NCBI GenBank assembly: GCA_027625095.1
Contig: JAQBXN010000006.1
Span: 62,001-126,000, forward strand
DNA: 64,000 nt
DNA from: Planctomycetota bacterium
GTDB lineage: Bacteria; Planctomycetota; PUPC01; JACPCR01
Reading direction: 5' to 3'
Position 1 is the first letter of the stretch; each line of letters opens with the position of its first letter. Under the pieces are notes generated by a model that worked only from the letters and a program-made list of their open reading frames with translations, had not been told where the DNA came from and searched no databases. Made by a program: the position numbers and the translations under genes. Positions 18,762-27,386 of the stretch are shown piece by piece.

Positions 18762-20579
18762 ATGGAGCGGAATCGGCGCCCCACAACTGAAGAGGCGGTT
18801 CTCTTGCTCAGAGCTCTCCAGACCGCTACCCAACTCCTCCTCTCCAAACGCAATGCTGACGGCTACTGGGAGGGTGAACTTGCCACCTCAGCCCTTTCTA
18901 CCGCCACCGCAGTTTCCGCCCTCGCTATCACTGATGGAGCGGCATATCAGAGCCTGATTGACGGTGGCATTGAATGGCTCTGTCAACATCAAAACGAAGA
19001 CGGCGGCTGGGGCGATACGGATCGCAGCATGAGCAACATTTCGACTGCACTTCTCGTGAAGGCGGCCTTCCATCTTTCCGGACTAGCTGATCAGCATCGT
19101 GAACGACTTACCAGGGTCGCTTCCTATATTCAGAAAACAGGTGGCATCCCGGCAATGGTTGCCCGCTACGGTAAAGACCGGACGTTTTCTGTCCCGATCC
19201 TGACAAACTGCGCGCTTGCCGGGCATGCCGAATGGCAAGATGTCATTCAGTTGCCGTTTGAGCTCTCCTGCCTGCCGCAGTCCCTGTTTCACTGGCTTAA
19301 TCTTCCGGTGGTCAGTTACGCGCTGCCTGCACTCATTGCGATTGGCCAGGCCCGCTATTTTCACCGCCCGCCGATTTTCCCGGTCACTCGCATCATACGC
19401 GCGCTCGCTAAGAAGAAGAGTTTGCGAGTGCTGGAATCGATTCAGCCCGACAGTGGCGGGTTTCTTGAGGCCATTCCTCTGACCAGTTTTGTCACGATGA
19501 GTTTGTCCAGTATTGGACAAAAAGAACATCCCGTGGCGAGGAAGGGAATCGAGTTTTTGCAGAATTCAGTAAGGCCGGATGGCAGTTGGCCGATTGATGT
19601 CAATCTCTCGGTTTGGGTTACAACTCTTGCCATCAATGCGCTGACCACTTCGAATACTGACATTTCTGAATATCTGGCCGCCGAAGAAATCCAGGCTCTC
19701 AAGGATTGGCTTTTGCGCCAGCAGTACAAAGAGGTTCATCCTTACACTCAAGCCGCACCGGGTGGCTGGAGCTGGACACATCTTCCGGGTGGCGTTCCCG
19801 ATGCCGACGATACTCCCGGAGCCCTCCTGGCTCTCCTAAAGTTACCTGTCGATGCGAAATCAAAACGAGCTGCTTCCAATGGCGTGAAGTGGTTGCTGGG
19901 TTTGCAGAATAGGGATGGGGGCTGGCCGACCTTTTGTCGCGGATGGGGGTATCTGCCATTTGATCGGAGCGGAACGGATCTGACGGCACATTGCATTCGT
20001 GCGATTCATGCCTGGCGAAAGGAACTGCCACAGCATGACACGCGCGCTCAGCAGGCAGTAGAGAGCGGCTTTAAGTATCTCGCAGTAGAGCAACATGACG
20101 AAGGTTATTGGCTACCGCTCTGGTTCGGGAATCAACACGCGCCGGAAGGAATCAATCCGGTCTACGGCACGGCCAAAGTTCTTGCCGCATTCCATGATCT
20201 GAACAAAGATGATTCGCCCGAAGCCGCTCATGCCATAGAATGGTTGCTCAGACAGCAGAATCAGGATGGTGGATGGGGCGGAGTCGCTGGAACACCGTCC
20301 ACTATCGAAGAAACATCCCTTGCCATTGACGCTCTAATTCCAGCACCAGGAAACACACATCGCCCTGCTGTCGTCTCAGGAATTCGTTGGTTAAGCGGTG
20401 CCATTGGCGACGGACAACTCTACGAACCGGCCCCGATCGGTTTTTACTTTGCCAAGCTCTGGTACTACGAAAAGCTCTACCCACTAACATTTTCCGTTGC
20501 TGCCCTGAATCGGGGCCGCAAGGCCGACTGGCTTGACGAAGCTTGTAAAAAAGATTCAACTCCACCTTCTTCTTCATGA
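18762..20579 (+). CDS. Squalene-hopene cyclase-like triterpene cyclase
   Basis: A 605-residue class II terpene cyclase. The catalytic acid motif DxDD is present as D347-A-D-D350 (PDADDTPGAL), and several QW-type repeats are visible (QNEDGGWGDTD, QNRDGGWPTF, QNQDGGWGG). The N-terminus (ADGYWEGEL) fits the family. Squalene-hopene cyclases convert squalene to hopene at the inner membrane; length is slightly below the usual 630. A C-terminal FYFAKLWYYEKLYPL segment matches the family's end. It lies directly upstream of the DUF116-polyprenyl synthase gene. Assignment to hopene as product is by family only; related cyclases use other substrates. Confidence 0.88.
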   Translation: MERNRRPTTEEAVLLLRALQTATQLLLSKRNADGYWEGELATSALSTATAVSALAITDGAAYQSLIDGGIEWLCQHQNEDGGWGDTDRSMSNISTALLVKAAFHLSGLADQHRERLTRVASYIQKTGGIPAMVARYGKDRTFSVPILTNCALAGHAEWQDVIQLPFELSCLPQSLFHWLNLPVVSYALPALIAIGQARYFHRPPIFPVTRIIRALAKKKSLRVLESIQPDSGGFLEAIPLTSFVTMSLSSIGQKEHPVARKGIEFLQNSVRPDGSWPIDVNLSVWVTTLAINALTTSNTDISEYLAAEEIQALKDWLLRQQYKEVHPYTQAAPGGWSWTHLPGGVPDADDTPGALLALLKLPVDAKSKRAASNGVKWLLGLQNRDGGWPTFCRGWGYLPFDRSGTDLTAHCIRAIHAWRKELPQHDTRAQQAVESGFKYLAVEQHDEGYWLPLWFGNQHAPEGINPVYGTAKVLAAFHDLNKDDSPEAAHAIEWLLRQQNQDGGWGGVAGTPSTIEETSLAIDALIPAPGNTHRPAVVSGIRWLSGAIGDGQLYEPAPIGFYFAKLWYYEKLYPLTFSVAALNRGRKADWLDEACKKDSTPPSSS

Positions 20580-20640
20580 GAACAAGTATAAATACTCCAA
20601 TACTCATGCAGCCGCAGCAAAAGCGAAACGGAGTCCAACT

Positions 20641-22545
20641 GTGCCCAACCCTTTGATTGATAATGCGATCGGCGCTTTGCCGGTCGTTCAAAGCATCCCA
20701 GACCTCCCCCCCGAGAGTGGCCGGCGTAAGAAACCGAGCACCGCACATCTCAAGCAGGTTCCCCAGGAACGGGCAGTCAGAATGCAGGTTAAGGAAGCCG
20801 CTGTCAGATTCATGCATGGCAAGGACCGTTCAGTTCCCCTGACCAAGGAAGTCTGCATGAACATGGCGCAGGAACTCCTTATCAGCGTTGGACTCGACCC
20901 GCTTTCCAATCTCGGGTTTGGAATGGTCTGCATCAACAATGAATTCTGGCGTGAGCAGCTTATGGCCGTCGATTTTAGCCGTCGCCTGCTCCTGTTACCC
21001 CATTGCTTGAAACACGCGGAAGGCTGCCCCGCGGATTACGATGAGTTTGGTCTTAATTGCCGGGAATGTGGTGCTTGCGAGGTTGCTGATTTCAAGGTCA
21101 TCGCAGAAGACCTTGGTTATAAGGTGCTCGTTGCAGAGGGTTCGCCTATCGTCCTTAAAATTCTTGTGAGCGGCTACATCGATGCCGTCGTCGGCGTCGC
21201 CTGCCTCAACGTCCTGGAGAAGGCATTCGACAAACTGCTCACTGCTGGTGTACCCGCCATGGCCGTTCCGCTTCTTTCCAGCGACTGTAAAAATACTTCC
21301 GTTGATGAGGATTGGGTGCAGGAGCTCATCTCCCTCAAGTCAGATATGCCTGCCTCGCGAACTCGCACCTACCTGCCTCTTTTGCGTAAAGCTAACGAAA
21401 TGTTTGAAGAGGACGAACTGGAACGTCTGGTCCCGCGACCACGCAAGAGGGCCGTCCTCTCGGCCGCAGATAAAGCAGGCAAGACTCTAAACGGGTCTAC
21501 CCGAAAGACTCTGATCGCAGACCCGGTAGCAAGCACTGAAGAGATCGCTTTCGATTTCCTCGCCAGAGGCGGAAAGCGTTCACGGCCGTTCATTACTCTG
21601 GCCGCATACGATGCACTTACTATGGGAGCTGGGACAGATCCCAAATCGAATGAACAGGGCATCGATATCCCGGACCACGTTCTTCAGACCGCGCTTTCGA
21701 TTGAAACCTTCCACAAGGCATCACTCGTTCATGACGACATCGAAGACGACGATGTCTATCGCTACGGCACCGAGACGCTGCATCGCCGTCATGGAATGCC
21801 CATCGCCCTCAACGCGGGGGATTACCTCATCGGCCAGGGCTACCAGATGATTGGTCAAGCCGCCGCAGGCATGGGGGGCGATGTCGTTGCTGATATCCTG
21901 AATCAACTTTCCAGATCGCATGTCAAGCTCTCGGAAGGGCAGGGCGCTGAACTCACCTGGCGAGAGTCCGGAGAGAAATCATTCAGCCCGCTCGATGCTC
22001 TGAAGATTTACGCGCTCAAGACCGCGCCGGCTTTTGAGGCCGCGCTTTACTCCGGAGTGCGCCTTGCCGGTGATTCCGAACCTTATGAAAAATTGATTGC
22101 TGACTTCTCCCGTAATCTGGGAGTTGCTTTCCAGATCCTGAACGACCTCAAGGATTGGGAAGGCGACGATAACAACAAACTTGTGAGCGGTGCAGATGTT
22201 CTTTCCGCCCGTCCGACACTCTTGCTGGCGCTTGCGCTCGAGTCTGCCAGCGATGAAGACAAGCAGGTCTTGCTCGATTTGTTGTGTCCTGAACAGAGAA
22301 CGGAAATGACCGTCCGTAAGGTGCGCCGCATCTACGAGCGTTACCAGGTTTTTGCCAATGCCGACAAGATGGTCGACAAGTACCGTGCTCGAACGGAAGC
22401 CATTGCCGACGAAGTGGAGAATGACGACTTCAGGTCGTTGCTGTATTTCCTCGTGGATACTATCTTGGACAAAGAAGAGTCCGATCCGTCAGAGGAGAGC
22501 ATGATTTTGCCAATTGTGAGCCCGGTACTGCTGGCGCGTAGTTGA
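20641..22545 (+). CDS. DUF116 domain fused to polyprenyl diphosphate synthase
   Basis: From the GTG at 20641 (ribosome binding site GGAG at 20630-20633, 7 bases upstream) this is a 634-residue two-domain protein. Residues about 40-290 are DUF116, with a Cys-rich cluster LPHCLKHAEGCPADYDE..NCRECGACE (about 125-146) and VACLNVLEKAF. Residues about 305-630 are a trans-prenyl diphosphate synthase: GGKRSRPF (about 308), the first Asp-rich motif HDDIEDDD (about 363) and LNDLKDWEGDD (about 499). It would make a linear isoprenoid diphosphate. An alternative ATG at 20533 would overlap the cyclase gene by 47 bases. The fusion suggests that the Cys-rich module acts in or regulates isoprenoid synthesis; its role is not known. 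Confidence 0.88.
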   Translation: MPNPLIDNAIGALPVVQSIPDLPPESGRRKKPSTAHLKQVPQERAVRMQVKEAAVRFMHGKDRSVPLTKEVCMNMAQELLISVGLDPLSNLGFGMVCINNEFWREQLMAVDFSRRLLLLPHCLKHAEGCPADYDEFGLNCRECGACEVADFKVIAEDLGYKVLVAEGSPIVLKILVSGYIDAVVGVACLNVLEKAFDKLLTAGVPAMAVPLLSSDCKNTSVDEDWVQELISLKSDMPASRTRTYLPLLRKANEMFEEDELERLVPRPRKRAVLSAADKAGKTLNGSTRKTLIADPVASTEEIAFDFLARGGKRSRPFITLAAYDALTMGAGTDPKSNEQGIDIPDHVLQTALSIETFHKASLVHDDIEDDDVYRYGTETLHRRHGMPIALNAGDYLIGQGYQMIGQAAAGMGGDVVADILNQLSRSHVKLSEGQGAELTWRESGEKSFSPLDALKIYALKTAPAFEAALYSGVRLAGDSEPYEKLIADFSRNLGVAFQILNDLKDWEGDDNNKLVSGADVLSARPTLLLALALESASDEDKQVLLDLLCPEQRTEMTVRKVRRIYERYQVFANADKMVDKYRARTEAIADEVENDDFRSLLYFLVDTILDKEESDPSEESMILPIVSPVLLARS

Positions 22546-22766
22546 TGGCGGATTTTGATTCCGTTCACAGCGCAATCTGCGGGATAATCAATCTCACTCA
22601 TAACCACCTGTCCCCCCATCATGTTTCCAGGTGAAGGCAGGTGTCTGCCGGGATCCTCGAATCCGTGCCTGTAGCATTTGATTCTCGGGCTTGGAAGAGA
22701 TTGAAGATTGTGAGTGAGGTAGAGCTTAGTCAGGGCGTTCAACTCAGAAATAAGATAGGAAACCCT

Positions 22767-23309
22767 ATGCCCCCTGTTCCTCACGAAGTTGACTACCAGG
22801 AACTCTTTTCAATCTTTGAGGGGGGGCTTGGGGCTCCCCAATATGAGTTCGTTGATGGCAAAGATGTGCCTGAGCCGTACCGCACCCTGCTGGTCCATGA
22901 AGATCACATGACTGTGACGATGGAGGGTTTTTATCACGAGAAGGTTGAGTTGCGTGTCGTTGATGTCTCTCGCAAGGAAAACCTCTACGCCCGTAAAATT
23001 CTGCTGACCGCTGGTGATACCGGCAAAGTGATCCAATTCGGCATCATGCGTTTTAACTTCGATTATTGCTCTGATGCTGTACGTGATGAGATCCTTGAGG
23101 GTGTTACACCACTCGGATACATCCTGATTAAGCACAATCTGCTGCGCCGTATCGACGTCCATCACTTTCTGCGGATGCAACCCAACGACGAAGTAACCAG
23201 CTACTTTCAGATCAAGGATGCCGGCCCCACCTACGGGCGACTGGCGACAATTTTTTGCAACGAAAAACCTGCCGTCGAACTCCTGGAAGTTGCATCTCCG
23301 GAAGTCTAA
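22767..23309 (+). CDS. Chorismate lyase-like protein (UbiC/DUF98 fold)
   Basis: From the ATG at 22767 (AGGA 6 bases upstream) this is a 180-residue protein. It follows the UbiC pattern: PEPYRTLLVHEDHMTVTMEGF, an ARKILLTAGDTGKVIQFG strand pair and GVTPLGYILIKHNLLR. Chorismate lyase splits chorismate to 4-hydroxybenzoate and pyruvate, the first step of ubiquinone synthesis; some family members have other chorismate-derived products. It lies 221 bases after the polyprenyl synthase, so the two could supply head group and tail of a quinone. No UbiA is in the window. The longer ORF from 22641 has no family match in its first 42 residues. Confidence 0.72.
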   Translation: MPPVPHEVDYQELFSIFEGGLGAPQYEFVDGKDVPEPYRTLLVHEDHMTVTMEGFYHEKVELRVVDVSRKENLYARKILLTAGDTGKVIQFGIMRFNFDYCSDAVRDEILEGVTPLGYILIKHNLLRRIDVHHFLRMQPNDEVTSYFQIKDAGPTYGRLATIFCNEKPAVELLEVASPEV

Positions 23310-23385
23310 AGGCACGCTTCGGTTTGGGATTCAGCTTAAACGGTTCAGGCCTGCAAACAAAGGCCTGCCACCATGAGTTGTGTGA

Positions 23386-25347
23386 TCAGTCGGGTTTGAT
23401 CAATGCCAGGATGGATTCTGTCGGAACGCATTGTTTGAAGACCATCTGAAGGTTTCGCGGGATTCCGTCCTTGCTGTTGTAATAGACAGAATTTGTGCTG
23501 GCGACAATGCCGACGACGTCTCCGAAGTCGTTGATAAGCGGGCCGCCGCTGGAGCCTTTTCCAAAGTCGGCGGTGATGGCTACTCGTCTGGCTTTCGATC
23601 CCTCCTTCTGTCTCTCAAAGTAGTAACGCGAGATCCTCCCAGAGCTCAGGGTGAAGAATCGATTGGACGGATGACTGATGACAGAGACCTGAGAGCCAAC
23701 CGCAGAGCGGGTGGAAAGGGCTAGCGGCTTGAATTTCCTTGCACCCGAGTCAAGGCGACAGATAACGAGGTCATCAGATTCGTTTGCAGCCAGCACTTCC
23801 TTTACCGTCAGCACATCTCCATCATGGGTCATCGCAACCATGGAGTGGTGCTTTTCGTTCTTGAACAAATGGTAATTAACCACAAACGCCCCGTCCTCAG
23901 ACAGGATGAAGCTGCTCGAAATATCCACGTGCCACTTAGCGCAGTTCCCACATTTGTAGATGTTGCCCACTATGAGCAAACTCTCAAGGCACTCTTGATA
24001 AAGTATTTCCAGAGCTTTGTTGCTCGTCGAAGGTGTGGCCAATGACAAAACACAGGATTTGCGATCCAGTTGCTGTCTAAGAGTTTGGAAAGTGGCGGTC
24101 TTTCCCTGTTCGAGGAGCTTCACTCCATCGGACTCGAGTTTCTTGCCCAGGGCGCCATCATCAAAGTAGATGTGCTGACCACTCCTTACGGCCAGCGGAC
24201 CTTCTTCATTCCTGTCTGTGACGTCTTCGTGCGGTTCTTTATCGTCGGTTTCCGGTTCGCCCAAGCTCTCCTCGAGCAATCGTGCAAGCTCGGTACCTCG
24301 TGCGTTCAGAGAAACGACCTTGCCTTCCTTATTGACCAGAATCGCCTTTGGGATGCTCATAATCCCGTAATAGGAGGCGAGTGGGTGATCCCAGCCGTTG
24401 GCATTGCTGTCTTCACTGAACAGCGTAGGCCAACTTATGCTGTTGTCCTTTATGAATTTCTCGACCTTGGCTTTCTGTGTGTCGAGGCTGATTCCTACCA
24501 CTTCAAAACCTTTGTCATGGTATGAGGCGTAATGGCGCTTCACATTCGGCAACTCGGCGATACATGGCCCGCACCAGGTGGCCCAAAAGTCAACGAGTAC
24601 GACTTTGCCCTTGAGCTTAGCGAGATCGAATTCCTCGCCTGATAAATCCTTGCCCTTGATTTCCATCGGCTTTCCAGAAAGCTCGATCAGCCTGGCCATT
24701 CCTTCAAACTTCTTGCCCCAGCGCAAGACATTTGCGTCTTCACTCTTGAGGACATTCGGGCCGAGTTTCCTATAGAAGTCTGCAGCTACCTTTTCATGCT
24801 TCTTTGCTCCAAGCGCTCGACCTATGCTGAAAATCAGTGACATCTTCGAATTGTCGATCTTATCTCCAAAGACCTCCGCCGCGCGGCTAACGAACTTGGC
24901 GCCGTCTTCTTTTAAGTCCTCGCACTGCACCAGGAGTTGATATTGATGGCCCAGGTTAGCAATGGCAGGCCGTGCATTTTTAGAAACGGTTTCCACAAAG
25001 TCTGCATATTCGGCCTCGACGTTCCCTTCCCTGTAGACCACCAGTTGATTGAGGTAGGCCAGCTTGGTGCTGGTCATCTCAAGAGCAAGGGCTTCATCCG
25101 GTTCAGATTCCAGAATTCGTGCTGCCGCATCAATGATGGCCCGTCCTGATTTCTTACGATGCGGAAGGTACTCCTGTTGCGTCTTCGGCCGCATCTTCTT
25201 CAACTTTGTGATGAAGTCTTGAAGAGTTTTGCTATCCCCTTCGGGCAGTGCATAAGGATCCGCCTCCTCACCGAACACAATCGCTAAAACTGCTGTTGCC
25301 GTCACCAGGTATGCAAGACATCGCGAGTCAATGGGGCGTGATTTCAT
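23386..25347 (-). CDS. Secreted TlpA-type thioredoxin fused to trypsin-like protease
   Basis: A 653-residue protein with an N-terminal signal/anchor (about 10-25), a helical region (30-225), a TlpA/ResA-like thioredoxin domain with WCGPC at 258-262, a linker, and a C-terminal S1C trypsin-like domain. The protease triad is visible: His493 in NYHLF, Asp525/526 in ESDDLVICRL, and Ser600 in GKGSSGGP. A CGNC motif (466-469) lies near the protease N-terminus. Together these suggest a periplasmic disulfide-linked chaperone-protease. This fusion is uncommon to my knowledge. It is isolated, 200 bases from the next gene on the same strand. Confidence 0.87.
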   Translation of the reverse strand: MKSRPIDSRCLAYLVTATAVLAIVFGEEADPYALPEGDSKTLQDFITKLKKMRPKTQQEYLPHRKKSGRAIIDAAARILESEPDEALALEMTSTKLAYLNQLVVYREGNVEAEYADFVETVSKNARPAIANLGHQYQLLVQCEDLKEDGAKFVSRAAEVFGDKIDNSKMSLIFSIGRALGAKKHEKVAADFYRKLGPNVLKSEDANVLRWGKKFEGMARLIELSGKPMEIKGKDLSGEEFDLAKLKGKVVLVDFWATWCGPCIAELPNVKRHYASYHDKGFEVVGISLDTQKAKVEKFIKDNSISWPTLFSEDSNANGWDHPLASYYGIMSIPKAILVNKEGKVVSLNARGTELARLLEESLGEPETDDKEPHEDVTDRNEEGPLAVRSGQHIYFDDGALGKKLESDGVKLLEQGKTATFQTLRQQLDRKSCVLSLATPSTSNKALEILYQECLESLLIVGNIYKCGNCAKWHVDISSSFILSEDGAFVVNYHLFKNEKHHSMVAMTHDGDVLTVKEVLAANESDDLVICRLDSGARKFKPLALSTRSAVGSQVSVISHPSNRFFTLSSGRISRYYFERQKEGSKARRVAITADFGKGSSGGPLINDFGDVVGIVASTNSVYYNSKDGIPRNLQMVFKQCVPTESILALIKPD

Positions 25348-25550
25348 GCCGTGTTCTCTGGGTAATTCAGGTGCAGTGAGATGAAGGTGAATTCAGCTTC
25401 ATCATTGTGGCTCCCATTTCCAGCTGGCATAGTGAGGCAGACCACTCTCCATCCTGCCAGAAACTCGAATAGTGCCTGAAACGATGATAGCGTCACCGCT
25501 GCGCGTAGCATGACGCAGTCGCTACAGCCTGGCCGAAGTAACAGTTGACG

Positions 25551-26018
25551 CTAGCCACCGGTTTCCTCATCCCCGATTCCCGATCGGGCTTCACCAGTCA
25601 GGGACGCTTCTGCCTCTCCCCTCGCGATCTTCTGAATGCGGTCTACTGGGTAAAAGCTGCCAGTGCCTGAGCCCGGGCAGTGCTGAACGGTGTAATCCCA
25701 ATCCCTCTTCTTTCTGAGATTTTCAGGCCAGAATGGAAATGTCCGGCACTGCTCTGGCCGCACTTCGTAAACCGTGCATCCCACGTCGTCCTCCCAGAAA
25801 ACGCAATCGTAGTTTGCCTTTTCAGTGATGGTGATGCGGTCGCCCACCGGCCGGGTGTATCGCCTGATGAATTCTTCAGCCGGCATGTCGAGGTAATTTG
25901 CGATGGACTTTATAGTGGGCTGGTCAACCCAGACAAAGCCGGGACCCTTACAGCAGTCGCCGCATTGGGTGCATGAGAAGTGCAGTCCATCCTTGTACCA
26001 GACATCGTTTTCTGACAT
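25551..26018 (-). CDS. YkgJ-family cysteine cluster protein
   Basis: A 155-residue protein with the metal-binding Cys pattern of the YkgJ (putative zinc/iron-chelating) family: CTQCGDCCKGPG at the N-terminus and CVFWEDDVGCTVYEVRPEQCRTFPFWP in the middle. The family is widespread with no firm function; it is thought to bind iron or zinc. It sits 38 bases upstream of pssA's 3' end on the same strand, but cotranscription with the membrane-lipid gene is uncertain. The C-terminal 30 residues are not conserved. Confidence 0.85.
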   Translation of the reverse strand: MSENDVWYKDGLHFSCTQCGDCCKGPGFVWVDQPTIKSIANYLDMPAEEFIRRYTRPVGDRITITEKANYDCVFWEDDVGCTVYEVRPEQCRTFPFWPENLRKKRDWDYTVQHCPGSGTGSFYPVDRIQKIARGEAEASLTGEARSGIGDEETGG

Positions 26019-26056
26019 GACTGTATTGAATGGTCGTTTCCGGGATGGCCGTAGGG

Positions 26057-26875
26057 TTAAACTGTCGCCTCTTCTTCTTCTTCTTCCTCGTCCTCATCGT
26101 AGACTTCTTCGGCACTGAAGACTCGGCGATGAACGTAAGCCATCGGGCCTGAGGCCATATAGCCTCCGAAAACGCAGAAGAGGGTGAACTCGATCTGGAA
26201 GATTAGAAAGAGCCCAAAGGCGGCGCAGAGGATTGCCAGTTCGGGCGGGCGGCGGCGCTTGAGGAGCAGATTGGTGAAATGAACGTAAGGCACGCTGCTG
26301 ATCATGAGGCCTGCCGAGGCGAGGGCGACTATCGGGAGGATTTCGAGGGCGATGCTGCTACTGGCGTGCCTGGCCGAGCCCATGAAGCGCTGCAGGTCAA
26401 CAAGGTGATGGTTGAGTATGACCAACGAGGCTACTGCTCCGGCCGCGGCGGGAGAAGCAAGCCCTTTGAAGAATTGATGTGCTTCCTCATCGTGCGAGTT
26501 GTCAACGTTAAACCGCGCCAGGCGAATAGCCGTCGCGCAGACGTAGCATCCGCTCAGCAACAGAGCAAGGCTCGCGGGATATTGAAAGATGCGATAACAG
26601 AGCACATACACAATCAGGGCAGGCGCTGCACCAAACGAGACGATGTCACAGAGAGAATCCAGTTCGCCGCCAAAGTCGCTCATCTGGTTGGTAGCCCGAG
26701 CCACCTTGCCATCGAACATATCGAAAATCATTGCCAGCATGATCAGCCAGGCGGCGATCAGGATCTCGTGGCTCCAGTCATTGCCCGGCGCGTGGGCTAT
26801 CACAGCGAGAGCACCGAATCCGCACAGCAGATTGCCGAGCGTGACCATGCAAGGAAGCATTCCAATTCTGTTCAT
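26057..26875 (-). CDS. pssA: CDP-diacylglycerol-serine phosphatidyltransferase
   Basis: The CDP-alcohol phosphotransferase signature DG-x2-AR-x8-G-x3-D-x3-D is complete in DGKVARATNQMSDFGGELD followed by SLCD. The enzyme makes phosphatidylserine from CDP-diacylglycerol and serine at the inner membrane, with several transmembrane segments. I use the ATG at 26875 (272 residues) because the family usually starts just before the LP...TLGNLLCG block; a GTG at 26944 would add 23 poorly conserved residues. The C-terminus ends in an unusual run of nine acidic residues (EDEEEEEEE), which gives a CT-repeat tract on the + strand near 26068-26095. Confidence 0.9.
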   Translation of the reverse strand: MNRIGMLPCMVTLGNLLCGFGALAVIAHAPGNDWSHEILIAAWLIMLAMIFDMFDGKVARATNQMSDFGGELDSLCDIVSFGAAPALIVYVLCYRIFQYPASLALLLSGCYVCATAIRLARFNVDNSHDEEAHQFFKGLASPAAAGAVASLVILNHHLVDLQRFMGSARHASSSIALEILPIVALASAGLMISSVPYVHFTNLLLKRRRPPELAILCAAFGLFLIFQIEFTLFCVFGGYMASGPMAYVHRRVFSAEEVYDEDEEEEEEEATV

Positions 26876-27386
26876 TGGGTGTTCAGTCCGGGGGGATTGT
26901 CGAGGACTCGTTTCAGGTCTACCCGGGGGCGGTATCTTTGACACCGCTCTTACCCCAGCCGTCGCCGAGTTAGAGTTGTTATTCTACGGCTTAGGGCGGG
27001 GATTGTATCAAGGTGACTTCTCCAGGCAATACCTCCTGAACCCGGAACCTTCTCAAAATGAAAGATTAAATAAGTATAAGGTTTGCCGATACTTGATGTG
27101 CAAAACTCACGAACAGAGCTGGCTGCGGTCATTGTTTTTTTCGTTTTTTTCGTTTTCTTTTGTGGCTACTTCCGAGTAATTTGCATCGATTGCATGATAG
27201 TGCGCTGAGGCGATGGCCCAGGCAATACAAGAATATCCGTAAAATTTTATTGAATACCGGGTTAAGGCCACCTAGAATTTTTCTCTTCCGCCTGACACAT
27301 GCTGCCTCTCGTCAACCCCGTGCATGACCCCGCCCCATATATTGGGTTGTTAGTTTTTCCATACACTATTTGTAGATAATTCATTC
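26876..27386 (+). other. Region upstream of rpoD with T-rich repeats
   Basis: About 510 bases between the divergent pssA and rpoD genes. At 27135-27152 the unit TTTTTTTCG occurs twice in tandem, followed by TTTTCTTTT. The rest has no gene. It probably carries the promoters of both neighbours, but no box stands out clearly. Confidence 0.5.

Noticed and set aside
18452..18790. Open frame on + before the cyclase
   Set aside because: The first half is translated hairpin repeat DNA and it overlaps the cyclase start.
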